Under the pieces are notes generated by a model. The model searched no databases and was not told the origin of the DNA. It saw only the letters and a program-made list of their open reading frames with translations. Source: Salinibacterium sp. (GTDB taxonomy: Bacteria > Actinomycetota > Actinomycetes > Actinomycetales > Microbacteriaceae). From it: 64,000 bases of DNA. The stretch is taken from assembly GCA_015234465.1 (NCBI GenBank), contig JADGNA010000011.1, positions 62,001 through 126,000 of the forward strand. Reading direction: 5' to 3'. Every line of letters begins with the position of its first letter. The first letter of the stretch is position 1. The position numbers were made by a program, and so were the translations under genes. Positions 17,411 through 30,092 of the stretch are shown in pieces.

Positions 17411-17560
17411 ATTTCGATGCTACTGCCGGATGCCGGACGCCTTCTCGCGAACCGGCTGCGGTTTCTGATGCAGAAGGGCGGCGACGCGCCGTTCGGCGGG
17501 GTCGCCACGCCGGGCGCCCGTGCAAAAGTGCATCAGTCACCGCACGAGTTCAAGATGCGA

Positions 17561-17593
17561 GAAGCCCGCCCCGCGGGATGCGGGACGGGCTTC
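17561..17593 (-). terminator. Terminator of clpC
   Basis: GAAGCCCGCCCCGC (17561-17574) pairs with GCGGGACGGGCTTC (17580-17593) with one mismatch, about 30 bases past the clpC stop on the minus strand. Confidence 0.7.
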
Positions 17594-17622
17594 GCTGGGT
17601 TCACTCAACCCATGAGCGCGAA

Positions 17623-20124
<2,502 letters not shown>

Positions 20125-20205
20125 TCTCTAACTCCTCTGGCATCTGGGCAGGTGTGGATGCCGGTACATCTACGGTAACGACGGAACCCCTCAAGGACTG
20201 CCCTT

Positions 20206-20219
20206 GTTCGCCGTGGGCG
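20206..20219. promoter_or_regulatory. Candidate ClgR operator upstream of clpC
   Basis: GTTCGC, five bases, then GCG matches the GTTCGC-N5-GCG core reported for the actinobacterial Clp-gene activator ClgR. It is in the divergent region between clpC and the DUF2975 operon. Confidence 0.45.
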
Positions 20220-20270
20220 TGACGCGGATATTTGCGATGAGAGGCTTGCGCTCCATATCGATTGTCGTTA

Positions 20271-20307
20271 CCTTATCGACTATCAATAACAACGACTATC
20301 GATAAGG
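20271..20307. promoter_or_regulatory. Operator-like inverted and direct repeats before the DUF2975 operon
   Basis: CCTTATCGA (20271-20279) and TCGATAAGG (20299-20307) form perfect 9-bp arms, 19 bases apart. GACTATC is repeated directly at 20278 and 20294. The zone is A/T-rich, ends at the ribosome binding site (AAGGAGGGG), and probably binds the YozG-like regulator encoded third in the operon. Confidence 0.5.
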
Positions 20308-20317
20308 AGGGGCTGCC

Positions 20318-20935
20318 ATGACGGGCAACACCCGCAGCAACCATTCGAGGGGGGATGTCGTCGCGATGGCGTTCTTCATGCTGATGGGCGGAGTCTTCGC
20401 GATCATGACCCTCGTGCAGTGCGTGCGCCGCACGATCGACGTGCTGGCGGGCGACGGCGTGCGCGTCTTTGCAGAGTTCATCGGCACGCCAGCGGATGCC
20501 CCCATCGGCCCCGGCGGCGCAGCCCGCACTGTCGAACTCGATTCCGCCTGGATCCTGCCGGATGCGCTGCCTGCCGCTTCGGTCTGGGCACTCGTGAGCG
20601 AGCAGGTGCTGATCGCGGCGAGCGTCGTCACGGTCATCGCATCCCTCCTGGCACTCCTCTGGAACGTGCTCCGGGGCCGCGTCTTCAGCCGCGCGAACAC
20701 GCGGCTGATCCTCACGGCAGGCTTCGCAGCGTTCCTGGGTTCCGCCCTGGCCCCCTTCTTCGCGAACATGGGCGCGAACGGCGCCTTCGCCCAGATCTCC
20801 GATGGCACCTTCAACAACGTCGTGCAGTCGGTCGAGGTCATGCCGCTCTTCGCGGTCGCCTTCCTCGCCGCCCTCGGGGGCACCGTCTTCGGGGTCGGCG
20901 AGCGCCTGCAGCGCGAGACGGAGGGACTGGTCTGA
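20318..20935 (+). CDS. DUF2975 family membrane protein
   Basis: A 205-aa protein with about four membrane helices (about residues 12-36, 93-113, 131-153, 172-190) and an extracytoplasmic loop after the first. The layout matches DUF2975, whose genes are usually paired with a YozG-like Xre regulator, as here. AAGGAGG lies 8 bases before the ATG. It ends in TGATG with the second membrane protein. Molecular function is unknown. Confidence 0.8.
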   Translation: MTGNTRSNHSRGDVVAMAFFMLMGGVFAIMTLVQCVRRTIDVLAGDGVRVFAEFIGTPADAPIGPGGAARTVELDSAWILPDALPAASVWALVSEQVLIAASVVTVIASLLALLWNVLRGRVFSRANTRLILTAGFAAFLGSALAPFFANMGANGAFAQISDGTFNNVVQSVEVMPLFAVAFLAALGGTVFGVGERLQRETEGLV

Positions 20936-21723
20936 TGGGCGGCATCCGCATCGCGATCATCGCGCTCGCCATGGCCGCGATCATCATCCTCGCGATCGTG
21001 CTGCTCCGTCGGCGCAGCGCCGCGAATGCCGAGTCACGGCCTCTCGTGCTGGTCGCCGGCCGCCTCATCGCGGCGCTGTACGCCTGCCTTACCCTGATCG
21101 TGACCGCGGTCGCCGTCGTCGCGACGCTCACGGCGGAGCAGGTCGAGGCCACGATCCCGGTGCGAGAGTTCTGGCCGGAACCATACCCGTGGATCACAAT
21201 CCTGGAGGGCCCGAGCGCCCAGGTGACCGGGGGCGGCTTCAGTTCCGCTGAAGTCTTCATCACGGGACTCGGTATGGATGCTCGCGCCTTCCTCGCCGCG
21301 GGCCACGCGGTGCAGGGGGCGAGCTTCATCGTGATCGCCGTCACGATCGCCCTCCTGTGCCAGCGGCTGCTGAGCGGGAGCGGGTTCACCGCCGCCGTCA
21401 CACGGGCGGTCAGCATGTCCGGCCTCACGGTCATGATCGGCGGCATCGCGTGGCAGATCTTCTTCGCGGTCGGCGGCAACATCGCCTCAACCCAGGCCCT
21501 CTTTGTGAGCGCATGGGGCAGCGACGACGCGCCGGGACCCGACGTTCCCGAGCCGAAGTGGGACGGCACGGCCTACGACCCACTCCACACGGGCCTGCCC
21601 GACCCCGACTTCATGCTGCAGCTCGACTTCTGGCCCCTGCTCCTCGGCCTCGCCCTCGCCGCGGTCGCATTCGCCTTCCGCAGGGCCGAGCGGCTGCAGG
21701 ATGACACGAAGGGACTCGTGTGA
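20935..21723 (+). CDS. Second DUF2975-like membrane protein
   Basis: A 262-aa protein with helices at about 4-24, 39-62, 120-145, 157-180 and 232-250, and a larger extracytoplasmic loop containing Trp/Pro-rich WPEPYPW (about 79-85). The C-terminal ending FRRAERLQDDTKGLV closely matches the ending GERLQRETEGLV of the preceding protein, so the two are diverged duplicates. It overlaps both neighbours by one base, indicating tight coupling. Confidence 0.75.
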   Translation: MGGIRIAIIALAMAAIIILAIVLLRRRSAANAESRPLVLVAGRLIAALYACLTLIVTAVAVVATLTAEQVEATIPVREFWPEPYPWITILEGPSAQVTGGGFSSAEVFITGLGMDARAFLAAGHAVQGASFIVIAVTIALLCQRLLSGSGFTAAVTRAVSMSGLTVMIGGIAWQIFFAVGGNIASTQALFVSAWGSDDAPGPDVPEPKWDGTAYDPLHTGLPDPDFMLQLDFWPLLLGLALAAVAFAFRRAERLQDDTKGLV

Positions 21724-21950
21724 TGGCGCCCGCCGACGACGAGGAGACGGGCATCCACTGCAGGCTCGATGAGCTGCTCGAGCAGAGGGGGATGACGCTG
21801 ACGCGGCTGAGCGAACTCGTCGGCGTGAGCGTCGTGAACCTCTCGGTGCTGAAGAACGACAGGGCACGCGCCATCCGCTTCTCGACCCTCACCGCCATCT
21901 GCCGGGCCCTTGACTGCGAGGTCGGCGAGCTGCTCGTCGTCGACCCCTGA
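21723..21950 (+). CDS. Small Xre-family (YozG-like) transcriptional regulator
   Basis: A 75-aa HTH protein. Residues 13-70: LDELLEQRGMTLTRLSELVGVSVVNLSVLKNDRARAIRFSTLTAICRALDCEVGELL, the characteristic YozG form of the Xre fold with KNDRA/IRF. The ATG overlaps the preceding stop (TGATG). It probably regulates its own operon through the repeats at 20271-20307. Confidence 0.88.
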   Translation: MAPADDEETGIHCRLDELLEQRGMTLTRLSELVGVSVVNLSVLKNDRARAIRFSTLTAICRALDCEVGELLVVDP

Positions 21951-22012
21951 CCGGCACGCGCCCGCCGGGGTAACGTCGAATGGGCACGGCATCCGACGAT
22001 GGGAGCGGCGAT

Positions 22013-22711
22013 ATGCCCGACGACGACGTGAACAGCCAGGGAGGCGACGACCTCGACGCCACCAAGCCACTGCCGAAGGCGGAACAGGCGGGCGAACCCG
22101 GCACCGAGGTCTACGGGCCGCCAGACGAGGGCGGCGCCCGGGAGGTCGGCACGCCGGCAGCCACTCCGGTCGACGATGCGGCCGAGACGACACGGCTCGA
22201 GGCCATCGACGGCGGCGGCCACAACGCTCCCCTCTCCGGCGGAGCGACGGCTCCCGTCGCATCACACGTGCCCATCGCGACCGCCTCGGCGGCGACCGGC
22301 GGCGCGGGCGGACTGCCCCCGACCCCGCCCGGCGGCGACGAGCGCAGGGGGTCGCCGTGGCCATGGATCATCGTCGGCATCGTGCTGCTCGCCGTCATCG
22401 CGATCGGGCTCGCCTTCGCGTTCGCCAACAACGGGGCGGATGACTCGGAACCCTCGAACTCGCCCAAGCCGCGGCCCAGCGTCTCCGTGACCCCACCACC
22501 GTCGCCCAGTGTCGACGACGAGCCGAGCGAGGCGCCCATTGAGACGCCCACGGAGGCGCCCGTCGAACCCGCGCCCCCGGCGCCCGAGCCTCCCGTCGAG
22601 CCGGAGCCCGCACCGCCGACGCAGGAGCCAGAACCAGAACCAGAACCGGAGCCCGAACCGGAGCCCACCGAACCTCCGGTGGAAGAGACGCCGGAGACTC
22701 CCGCGGCATAG
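22013..22711 (+). CDS. Single-pass membrane protein with Pro/Glu-rich extracytoplasmic tail
   Basis: A 232-aa low-complexity protein. Acidic cytoplasmic region to about residue 117, one transmembrane helix (about 121-143, IIVGIVLLAVIAIGLAFAF), then a tail of about 85 residues dominated by Pro, Glu, Val and Ala, with a run of EP dipeptides near 205-220. ATG at 22013 is chosen for GGGAG seven bases upstream; an in-frame ATG at 21980 is possible. The tail may span the cell wall. No catalytic domain is visible. Confidence 0.65.
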   Translation: MPDDDVNSQGGDDLDATKPLPKAEQAGEPGTEVYGPPDEGGAREVGTPAATPVDDAAETTRLEAIDGGGHNAPLSGGATAPVASHVPIATASAATGGAGGLPPTPPGGDERRGSPWPWIIVGIVLLAVIAIGLAFAFANNGADDSEPSNSPKPRPSVSVTPPPSPSVDDEPSEAPIETPTEAPVEPAPPAPEPPVEPEPAPPTQEPEPEPEPEPEPEPTEPPVEETPETPAA

Positions 22712-22720
22712 GCTCCTGTC

Positions 22721-23779
22721 ATGTCTGACCTCGACGAACGCCCCACGGAACTGCTCTGCGTCTCGGTCCCCGGCGGCGACGGCACGATCGAGGTGTTGGA
22801 GCCACGCGACGTTCCCCTTGGTGGGCCGCGGGCCATGACGGTGCGCCGCACGCTCCCCCAGCGCGGGCGCTCCCTCATCGGAGCGTGGTGCTTCCTCGAC
22901 CACTACGGGCCGGACGACGTCAACGAGAGCGGCGGAATGGTCGTGCCGCCGCATCCGCACACGGGCCTCCAGACCGTGAGCTGGCTTTTCGCGGGCGAGA
23001 TTGAGCACCGCGACTCCAGTGGTGGCCACGCTGTGGTGCGTCCTGGCGAGCTCAACCTCATGACGGCGGGGCGGGGCATCCAGCACTCGGAAGTCTCGGT
23101 CGGCGCGCGACCCGCCGCACCGAACCCGACGGATGCCGCGGTCGACACCGGCAACGTCGGCGGCCAGACGACGGGCGGCGGGGCATCCGGAAGCAATGTG
23201 CTCCACGGCGTGCAGCTTTGGACCGCGCTGCCCGACCCGCACCGCCACACCGAACCGTTCTTCGAGCACACCGTGCCGCCCGTCGTCGAGCACGAGGGCG
23301 CGCAGGTGAGCGTCTTCATCGGCAGCCTGCTGGGACAGACCTCGGATGCCACGGCCTTCAGCCCGCTCGTCGGCGCGCAGATCGACCTGCCGCCAGGCAC
23401 CGAGATCCTCGTGCCGGTGGACCCCGCGTTCGAACACGGCGTGCTGCTCGACACGGGCGCCGTCACGGTCGACGACGTCGCTGTCGAGCCGGACCACCTC
23501 GCCTACCGCTCCCCCGGCGCGTCGGCGATCGCACTCGCATCCGGCGACGCGGGCGCGCGCGTGATCCTGATCGGTGGTGAACCGCTCGGCGAGGAGATCG
23601 TCATGTGGTGGAACTTCATCGGCCGCACGCACGAGGAGGTTGTCGCCTACCGTGAGGAATGGCAGCGCGACGTCATCGGGGGCGCCGACGCCGAAGGGCG
23701 CTTCGGCAACACCGTCTACGACGGACCCTCGCTGCCGGCCCCGCCGATGCCGACCGTGCGGCTGCGCTCGCGCGGCTGA
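22721..23779 (+). CDS. Pirin family protein
   Basis: A 352-aa bicupin. The N-terminal cupin has the metal-binding motifs PPHPHTGLQ (about residue 72-80) and GIQHSE (about 118-123), then the C-terminal pirin domain. Pirins bind iron and some oxidise quercetin; the role in actinobacteria is unclear. A Gly/Asn/Ala-rich insertion (about 127-158, PTDAAVDTGNVGGQTTGGG region) separates GIQHSE from LHGVQLW, where pirins normally have only a short loop. Confidence 0.88.
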   Translation: MSDLDERPTELLCVSVPGGDGTIEVLEPRDVPLGGPRAMTVRRTLPQRGRSLIGAWCFLDHYGPDDVNESGGMVVPPHPHTGLQTVSWLFAGEIEHRDSSGGHAVVRPGELNLMTAGRGIQHSEVSVGARPAAPNPTDAAVDTGNVGGQTTGGGASGSNVLHGVQLWTALPDPHRHTEPFFEHTVPPVVEHEGAQVSVFIGSLLGQTSDATAFSPLVGAQIDLPPGTEILVPVDPAFEHGVLLDTGAVTVDDVAVEPDHLAYRSPGASAIALASGDAGARVILIGGEPLGEEIVMWWNFIGRTHEEVVAYREEWQRDVIGGADAEGRFGNTVYDGPSLPAPPMPTVRLRSRG

Positions 23780-23782
23780 ACG

Positions 23783-24286
23783 TTACTGTCGCGCGCCGAG
23801 CGGGGTGACGGCGTAGTTCACGATGGTGCCGGATGTCTCGGGCGTCACCGTCACGAGCACGTTGAGGCCTGCGCCGGCGAACGCGCCCACGCTGCGCTCC
23901 CCCGTCTCCGTCGCGAAGGAGGCCGTGAAGCCAACGCCGACGAGTCGCTCGCGTGCCTGTGCGAAGGCGTCGGCGACCGTCGCTTCCGTCTGCAGCCCGA
24001 CGATCCAGTTGCCCTCGCCCTGCACCGTGGCGCTGCCGGCGTGCACGACCGTGCCGTCGATGAGCTGGACCTCTGCGGGGAAGTCGGCGGGCAGCTCATT
24101 GCTGGCCTCGACATCGACTCCCGTGACGCCCTCGAAGGCGCCCTCAAGGCTGCCCTCAATGCTCTCCCTCGCACTCTCGATGGCGCCGTCGACGCTCTGC
24201 TGCACGGTCGACTCGATGAGCGAGCATCCGGAGAGGAGGCCGGCCGCGAGCACCGCGGCGAGCGCGGCAGAGAGGGGCCTGCGCAT
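23783..24286 (-). CDS. Small lipoprotein, function unknown
   Basis: A 167-aa exported protein. The signal peptide ends in lipobox L-S-G-C (Cys about 21), then an amphipathic Ser/Glu-rich helix (ESTVQQSVDGAIESARESIEGSLEGAFEG). A compact C-terminal domain contains FPAEVQLIDGTVVHAG and a VTVTPETSGTIVNY beta-strand ending. It is typical of Microbacteriaceae hypotheticals. It starts three bases after the stop of the small membrane protein gene and so is probably co-expressed. Confidence 0.75.
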   Translation of the reverse strand: MRRPLSAALAAVLAAGLLSGCSLIESTVQQSVDGAIESARESIEGSLEGAFEGVTGVDVEASNELPADFPAEVQLIDGTVVHAGSATVQGEGNWIVGLQTEATVADAFAQARERLVGVGFTASFATETGERSVGAFAGAGLNVLVTVTPETSGTIVNYAVTPLGARQ

Positions 24287-24288
24287 GG

Positions 24289-24465
24289 TCAGTCCTTGAT
24301 GGGAAGACCGAGCTTGGCGCGCTCCTCGGCCTCGATCGTGGCGTAGACCTTCCGCTCCGTGCGGTCGGCGCGCAGGATCGAGCGGATCACGAACCAGAAG
24401 ACGAGACCCAGCAGGATGGTCGGCGTCACCGAGAAGACGGCGTTCGCCCAGAAGTTCTCAAGCAC
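24289..24465 (-). CDS. Small single-pass membrane protein (58 aa)
   Basis: Starts GTG, product MLENFWANAVFSVTPTILLG..., one transmembrane helix (about 8-30), then a charged tail RADRTERKVYATIEAEERAKLGLPIKD. The pattern of third-position G/C and the clean spacing to the lipoprotein start (TGACCATG) support a real gene. Function unknown. Confidence 0.65.
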   Translation of the reverse strand: MLENFWANAVFSVTPTILLGLVFWFVIRSILRADRTERKVYATIEAEERAKLGLPIKD

Positions 24466-24495
24466 GGCGACAGTCTACGTTGCGGATGCTTGGAG

Positions 24496-24618
24496 TCAGC
24501 CGCCGAGGATGCCGACGAGGCCCGTGATGACGAAGTAGAGGCCGACGATGCCGATGATGAACCACAGGCCGACGCGGGCCGGCGGCACCTTCTTGTGGGG
24601 CTTCTTCGGGTCGGTCAT
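24496..24618 (-). CDS. Small membrane protein coupled to lysS (40 aa)
   Basis: MTDPKKPHKKVPPARVGLWF followed by a hydrophobic helix (about 17-38) ending in GILGG. The ATG overlaps the lysS stop (ATGA), indicating translational coupling. The Lys/Pro-rich start and single helix recur downstream of lysS in related actinobacteria as far as I recall; the role is unknown. Confidence 0.7.
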   Translation of the reverse strand: MTDPKKPHKKVPPARVGLWFIIGIVGLYFVITGLVGILGG

Positions 24619-26126
24619 CACTTGACCAGGGGAAAGAGGATCGTCTCGCGGATGCCGAGGCCCGTGATGGCCATGAGCAGGCGGTCGATGCCCATGCCCA
24701 TTCCACCCGACGGCGGCATGCCGTGCTCGAGCGCCCGCAGGAACTCCTCGTCGAGGCGCATCGCCTCGGGGTCGCCGCGGCCGGCGAGCTTCGCCTGCTC
24801 AACGAAGCGCTCGCGCTGGATGACGGGGTCGACGAGCTCGGAGTAGCCGGTCGCGAGCTCGAAGCCGCGGATGTAGAGGTCCCACTTCTCGACGACGCCC
24901 TCGATCGTGCGGTGGTCGCGCACGAGCGGTGAGGTGTCGACGGGGAAGTCCATGACGAAGGTCGGCCGCGTGAGCCCGCCCTTGACGTAGTGCTCCCAGA
25001 GTTCCTCGACGAGCTTGCCGTGGGTGGGGTGGTCGACCTCGATCTCGAGCGTGGCGGCGTGGGCGACGAGCCCCTCGACTGGCGTCTGGGGCGTGACCGA
25101 GAGTCCGGATGCCTCGTTGAGGGAGTCATACATCGAGACGCGGTCCCACTCGCCACCGAGGTCGTACTCGGTGCCGTCGGCCCAGGTGACGACGTGTCCG
25201 CCCACGACGGCGAGCGCGGCATCCTGGATCAGCTGCTGGGTGAGGTCGGCCATCTGGTGGTAGTCGCCGTAGGCCTGGTAGGCCTCGAGCATCGCGAACT
25301 CGGGGCTGTGCGTGGAGTCGGCGCCCTCGTTGCGGAAGTTGCGGTTGATCTCGAAAACCCGCTCGAGGCCACCGACGACGGCGCGCTTGAGGAAGAGCTC
25401 GGGCGCGATGCGCAGGTACAGCTCGGTGTCGAAGGCGTTGGAGTGGGTGACGAATGGACGAGCGGATGCCCCGCCGTGCTGTGTCTGCAGCATGGGCGTC
25501 TCGACCTCGAGGTAGCCGTGGCCCTTGAAGGTCTCGCGGAGGGAGGCGTTGACGGTTGCGCGCGCGACGACCGTCTTGCGGGCCTGCTCGCGCACGATGA
25601 GGTCGAGGTAGCGCTGGCGCACGCGCGTCTCCTCGTTGAGCTCGCTGTGCATGTTGGGGAGGGGGCGCACGGCCTTGGCGGCAACCTTCCACTCCTCGAC
25701 CATGATGCTGAGTTCGCCGCGGCGGCTCGAGATGACCTCGCCCGACACAAAGAGGTGGTCGCCGAGGTCGACGAGTTCCTTCCAGGAGGCGAGCGACTCC
25801 TCGCCGACGGATGCGAGCGACACCATCGCCTGGATTCGTGAGCCGTCCCCGGCCTGCAGCGATGCGAAGCACAGCTTGCCGGTGTTGCGGAGATGCACGA
25901 TGCGGCCGGCGAGCCCGACCTTCTCGCCCGTCTGCGCATCGGGCTCGAGGTCGGGGAACTGCGCCCGCACGGCCGGGATCGTCGTCGTGATGGGGAGGGC
26001 GACCGGGTAGGCCTCGGCGCCCGTCTCGATGAGCCGCTCCCGCTTGGCGAGACGCACCTGGGTCTGCTCGGAGGCCTCGCGTTCGAGTTCCTCGTGGGTC
26101 AGGGCAGGTGCAGTCGTCTCAGTCAC
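24618..26126 (-). CDS. lysS: Lysyl-tRNA synthetase, class II
   Basis: A 502-aa cytoplasmic enzyme charging tRNA-Lys. N-terminal OB-fold anticodon-binding domain (about 65-170, GRIVHLRNTGKLCFASLQ). Class II catalytic core with motif 1 (VEVETPMLQ area), motif 2 (FEINRNFRNEGADSTHSPEF, about 259-278) and motif 3 (GMGMGIDRLLMAITG, about 477-491). Length matches the family. It precedes two very small membrane protein genes. Confidence 0.97.
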   Translation of the reverse strand: MTETTAPALTHEELEREASEQTQVRLAKRERLIETGAEAYPVALPITTTIPAVRAQFPDLEPDAQTGEKVGLAGRIVHLRNTGKLCFASLQAGDGSRIQAMVSLASVGEESLASWKELVDLGDHLFVSGEVISSRRGELSIMVEEWKVAAKAVRPLPNMHSELNEETRVRQRYLDLIVREQARKTVVARATVNASLRETFKGHGYLEVETPMLQTQHGGASARPFVTHSNAFDTELYLRIAPELFLKRAVVGGLERVFEINRNFRNEGADSTHSPEFAMLEAYQAYGDYHQMADLTQQLIQDAALAVVGGHVVTWADGTEYDLGGEWDRVSMYDSLNEASGLSVTPQTPVEGLVAHAATLEIEVDHPTHGKLVEELWEHYVKGGLTRPTFVMDFPVDTSPLVRDHRTIEGVVEKWDLYIRGFELATGYSELVDPVIQRERFVEQAKLAGRGDPEAMRLDEEFLRALEHGMPPSGGMGMGIDRLLMAITGLGIRETILFPLVK

Positions 26127-26186
26127 GCATCAAGCTTACGGCGTGCCCGCGAACCGGGCGGCGGCATGTGGCTCGACTTGCGGCCC

Positions 26187-26204
26187 GATACCCCCGGGGG
26201 TATC
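26187..26204. promoter_or_regulatory. CsoR/CstR-type operator palindrome
   Basis: GATACCCCC (26187-26195) is followed at once by its complement GGGGGTATC (26196-26204), a perfect 18-bp palindrome 9 bases before the start codon. It has the TACCCC..GGGGTA form typical of operators of the CsoR family, whose gene ends this two-gene operon. Confidence 0.8.
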
Positions 26205-26213
26205 CTGGCTTGC

Positions 26214-28198
<1,985 letters not shown>

Positions 28199-28230
28199 GC
28201 AACCCCACACGAAGGAGAACCCCCACCACC

Positions 28231-28392
28231 ATGTGTTCAGCAGTCACCTGCCGCCGATGCGGAAAGACCACCTGGGCCGGCTGCGGCCAGCACGTCGACC
28301 AGGTCATGCGTAACGTCCCCCGGGCGCAGCAGTGCCAGGGCCACGAGAACGAGCCTGCGCAAGGCCTCTTCGCCCGAATCTTCGGCCGCTAG
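28231..28392 (+). CDS. Cys-rich 53-aa protein, putative zinc ribbon
   Basis: MCSAVTCRRCGKTTWAGCGQ then HVDQVMRNVPRAQQCQGHE and a tail GLFARIFGR. Six cysteines, including C-x2-C and Cys/His pairs, suggest one zinc site. GAAGGAG lies about 12 bases upstream. Similar tiny proteins (TCx2CGK.TW.GCG.H) occur in many actinobacteria; function is unknown. It follows the sulfur-stress pair by 32 bp and may be co-transcribed. Confidence 0.75.
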   Translation: MCSAVTCRRCGKTTWAGCGQHVDQVMRNVPRAQQCQGHENEPAQGLFARIFGR

Positions 28393-28398
28393 GCCCCC

Positions 28399-29277
28399 TC
28401 AGCAGCTGGGCGGCTCGCCGAACGTGACCTCGCGGTTGTCGATGAGCCGGGTCGTGCCGAAGCGTGCCGCGACGATCGCGAGTGCCTCACCGCGGAACTC
28501 GTCGGGCACGGGTGTGAAGGTCGCCGGGTTCACGATGTCGAGGTAGTCGACGGATGCGTTTTGCTCCGCCTCGAGCACCTCGCGCCCCGCGGCGATCGCC
28601 GCCGAAGCTCTCCCCCCGCGGAACCCCGCGGCAACGTCGGCCACGGCAGCGAGCGCCGTCGAGAGCGACAGGGCCGCCGCGGCATCCGTCTCCGAGAGGT
28701 ACTGGTTGCGGCTCGAGAGCGCGAGCCCGCCCTCCTCCCGCACGATGGGCGCAACGTCGATGCGCACGGGCAGGTCGAGGTCGTCGACCATCTGCTTGAC
28801 GAGGAAGACCTGCTGCGCGTCCTTCTGCCCGAAGACCGCCACGTCGGGCTGCACGATGTTGAAGAGCTTCGCGACGACCGTCAGGGTGCCATCGAAGTGC
28901 CCCGGTCGCACAGCGCCCTCGAAGCGCGACGCGACCGGCCCCGCCTTGACGCGCGTCGCACTCGGCCCGTGCGGGTAGATCTCCTCGACGGCGGGCGCGA
29001 AGACGAGGGCGTCGCCGAGCTGCTCAAGCTTCGCGACATCCGCATCGAGGGTGCGCGGGTACTTGCCGAAGTCCTCACCCTCGCCGAACTGCAGCGGGTT
29101 GACGAAGATCGACACGACCACGAGGTCGCCGAGGGATGCCGCGCGCTCAACGAGCGAGAGATGGCCGGCGTGCAGGGCGCCCATCGTGGGCACGAAGGCG
29201 ACCGTCTGGCCCGCGTCTCGAGCGGATGCGACCCGCTGGCGCACCTCCGCGATGTGATGCACGACCTCGATGGTCAT
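28399..29277 (-). CDS. panC: Pantoate--beta-alanine ligase
   Basis: A 292-aa pantothenate synthetase, joining pantoate and beta-alanine with ATP. The nucleotide site FVPTMGALHAGHLSLV (about residues 28-43, HxGH motif), VSIFVNPLQFGEGEDFGKYPRT (about 55-76), FGQKDAQQVFLVKQMV (about 148) and LSSRNQYL (about 186) are intact. ATGA-type overlap with the DUF2520 gene. It is last in the ftsH-fol-panC run. Confidence 0.96.
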   Translation of the reverse strand: MTIEVVHHIAEVRQRVASARDAGQTVAFVPTMGALHAGHLSLVERAASLGDLVVVSIFVNPLQFGEGEDFGKYPRTLDADVAKLEQLGDALVFAPAVEEIYPHGPSATRVKAGPVASRFEGAVRPGHFDGTLTVVAKLFNIVQPDVAVFGQKDAQQVFLVKQMVDDLDLPVRIDVAPIVREEGGLALSSRNQYLSETDAAAALSLSTALAAVADVAAGFRGGRASAAIAAGREVLEAEQNASVDYLDIVNPATFTPVPDEFRGEALAIVAARFGTTRLIDNREVTFGEPPSC

Positions 29278-30092
29278 TCCTCGTCTCCGTTCCTCGGGCT
29301 GGGGCCGTCAGTGTCAAGGTCGTTGAGTGTGTTGTACCTCTCACGGGCCCGGTCGCCGTTGACGCTGCGGTCGACCTCGTCGGCGAGCATGTCACGGTGG
29401 GCGAGCTCCTCGCTCGCGAGCGCATTCTCGACGGCGGAACGCACGAGCGGCGTCAGCACGGCGCCGGGAACCTCGACGCCGATCTCGCCAAGGATGCGCA
29501 TCGCCTGGCCGATGATGGCGGTCGAGAAGGTCGTCGCCGTGGCCAGGGCCTCCGCGTAGGCGGCGCGGCTGCCCTCCGAGATCACGACGGGCTCGGCGCC
29601 CATCTCCACGACGAGCGCCTGCCCGATCGGCAGCACGGGCGCGGGCGCCGTCACGGCGCAGAAGGCCTCGCGCAGGCGGTAGAGGTCGATGCTCGTGCCA
29701 GTGAAGGCGAGCGCCGGATGCACCGCGAGGGGAATCGCACCGGCCTGCATGGCAGGGGCCAACACCGAGGTGCCGAAGCCGGGCGCCGTGTGCAGCACGA
29801 GCTGACCCGGCTGCCACGTGCCCGTCGCGGCGAGGCCGGCGACGAGGCTCTCGAGTTCGGTGTCGGGCACCGCGAGGATCACGAGCTCGCTGCGCTCGAC
29901 GACCGTCGGCACGTCGAGGATCGGCACACCGGGCAGCATCGCCTCGGCACGGTCGAAGCTGTCGTTCGACACGGCCGTGATGCCCGTGATGGCGTGGCCG
30001 GCCGCGGCGAGCGCCGCCCCCAGGACGGGCCCGACACGGCCCGCACCGATGATGCCGACGCCGAGGCGACCAGCGCGCTCAGAGACGCTCAC
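29274..30092 (-). CDS. Rossmann-fold and DUF2520 domain protein
   Basis: A 272-aa protein. N-terminal Rossmann fold with VGIIGAGRVGPVLGAAL (about residues 12-28), then the helical DUF2520 dimerisation domain. The layout is that of a 6-phosphogluconate/ketopantoate-reductase-like dehydrogenase. It overlaps panC by 4 bp. An alternative ketopantoate reductase of related build (PanG) is known in other bacteria, so it may make pantoate; that is inference. No panB or panE lies in the window. Confidence 0.8.
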   Translation of the reverse strand: MSVSERAGRLGVGIIGAGRVGPVLGAALAAAGHAITGITAVSNDSFDRAEAMLPGVPILDVPTVVERSELVILAVPDTELESLVAGLAATGTWQPGQLVLHTAPGFGTSVLAPAMQAGAIPLAVHPALAFTGTSIDLYRLREAFCAVTAPAPVLPIGQALVVEMGAEPVVISEGSRAAYAEALATATTFSTAIIGQAMRILGEIGVEVPGAVLTPLVRSAVENALASEELAHRDMLADEVDRSVNGDRARERYNTLNDLDTDGPSPRNGDEE

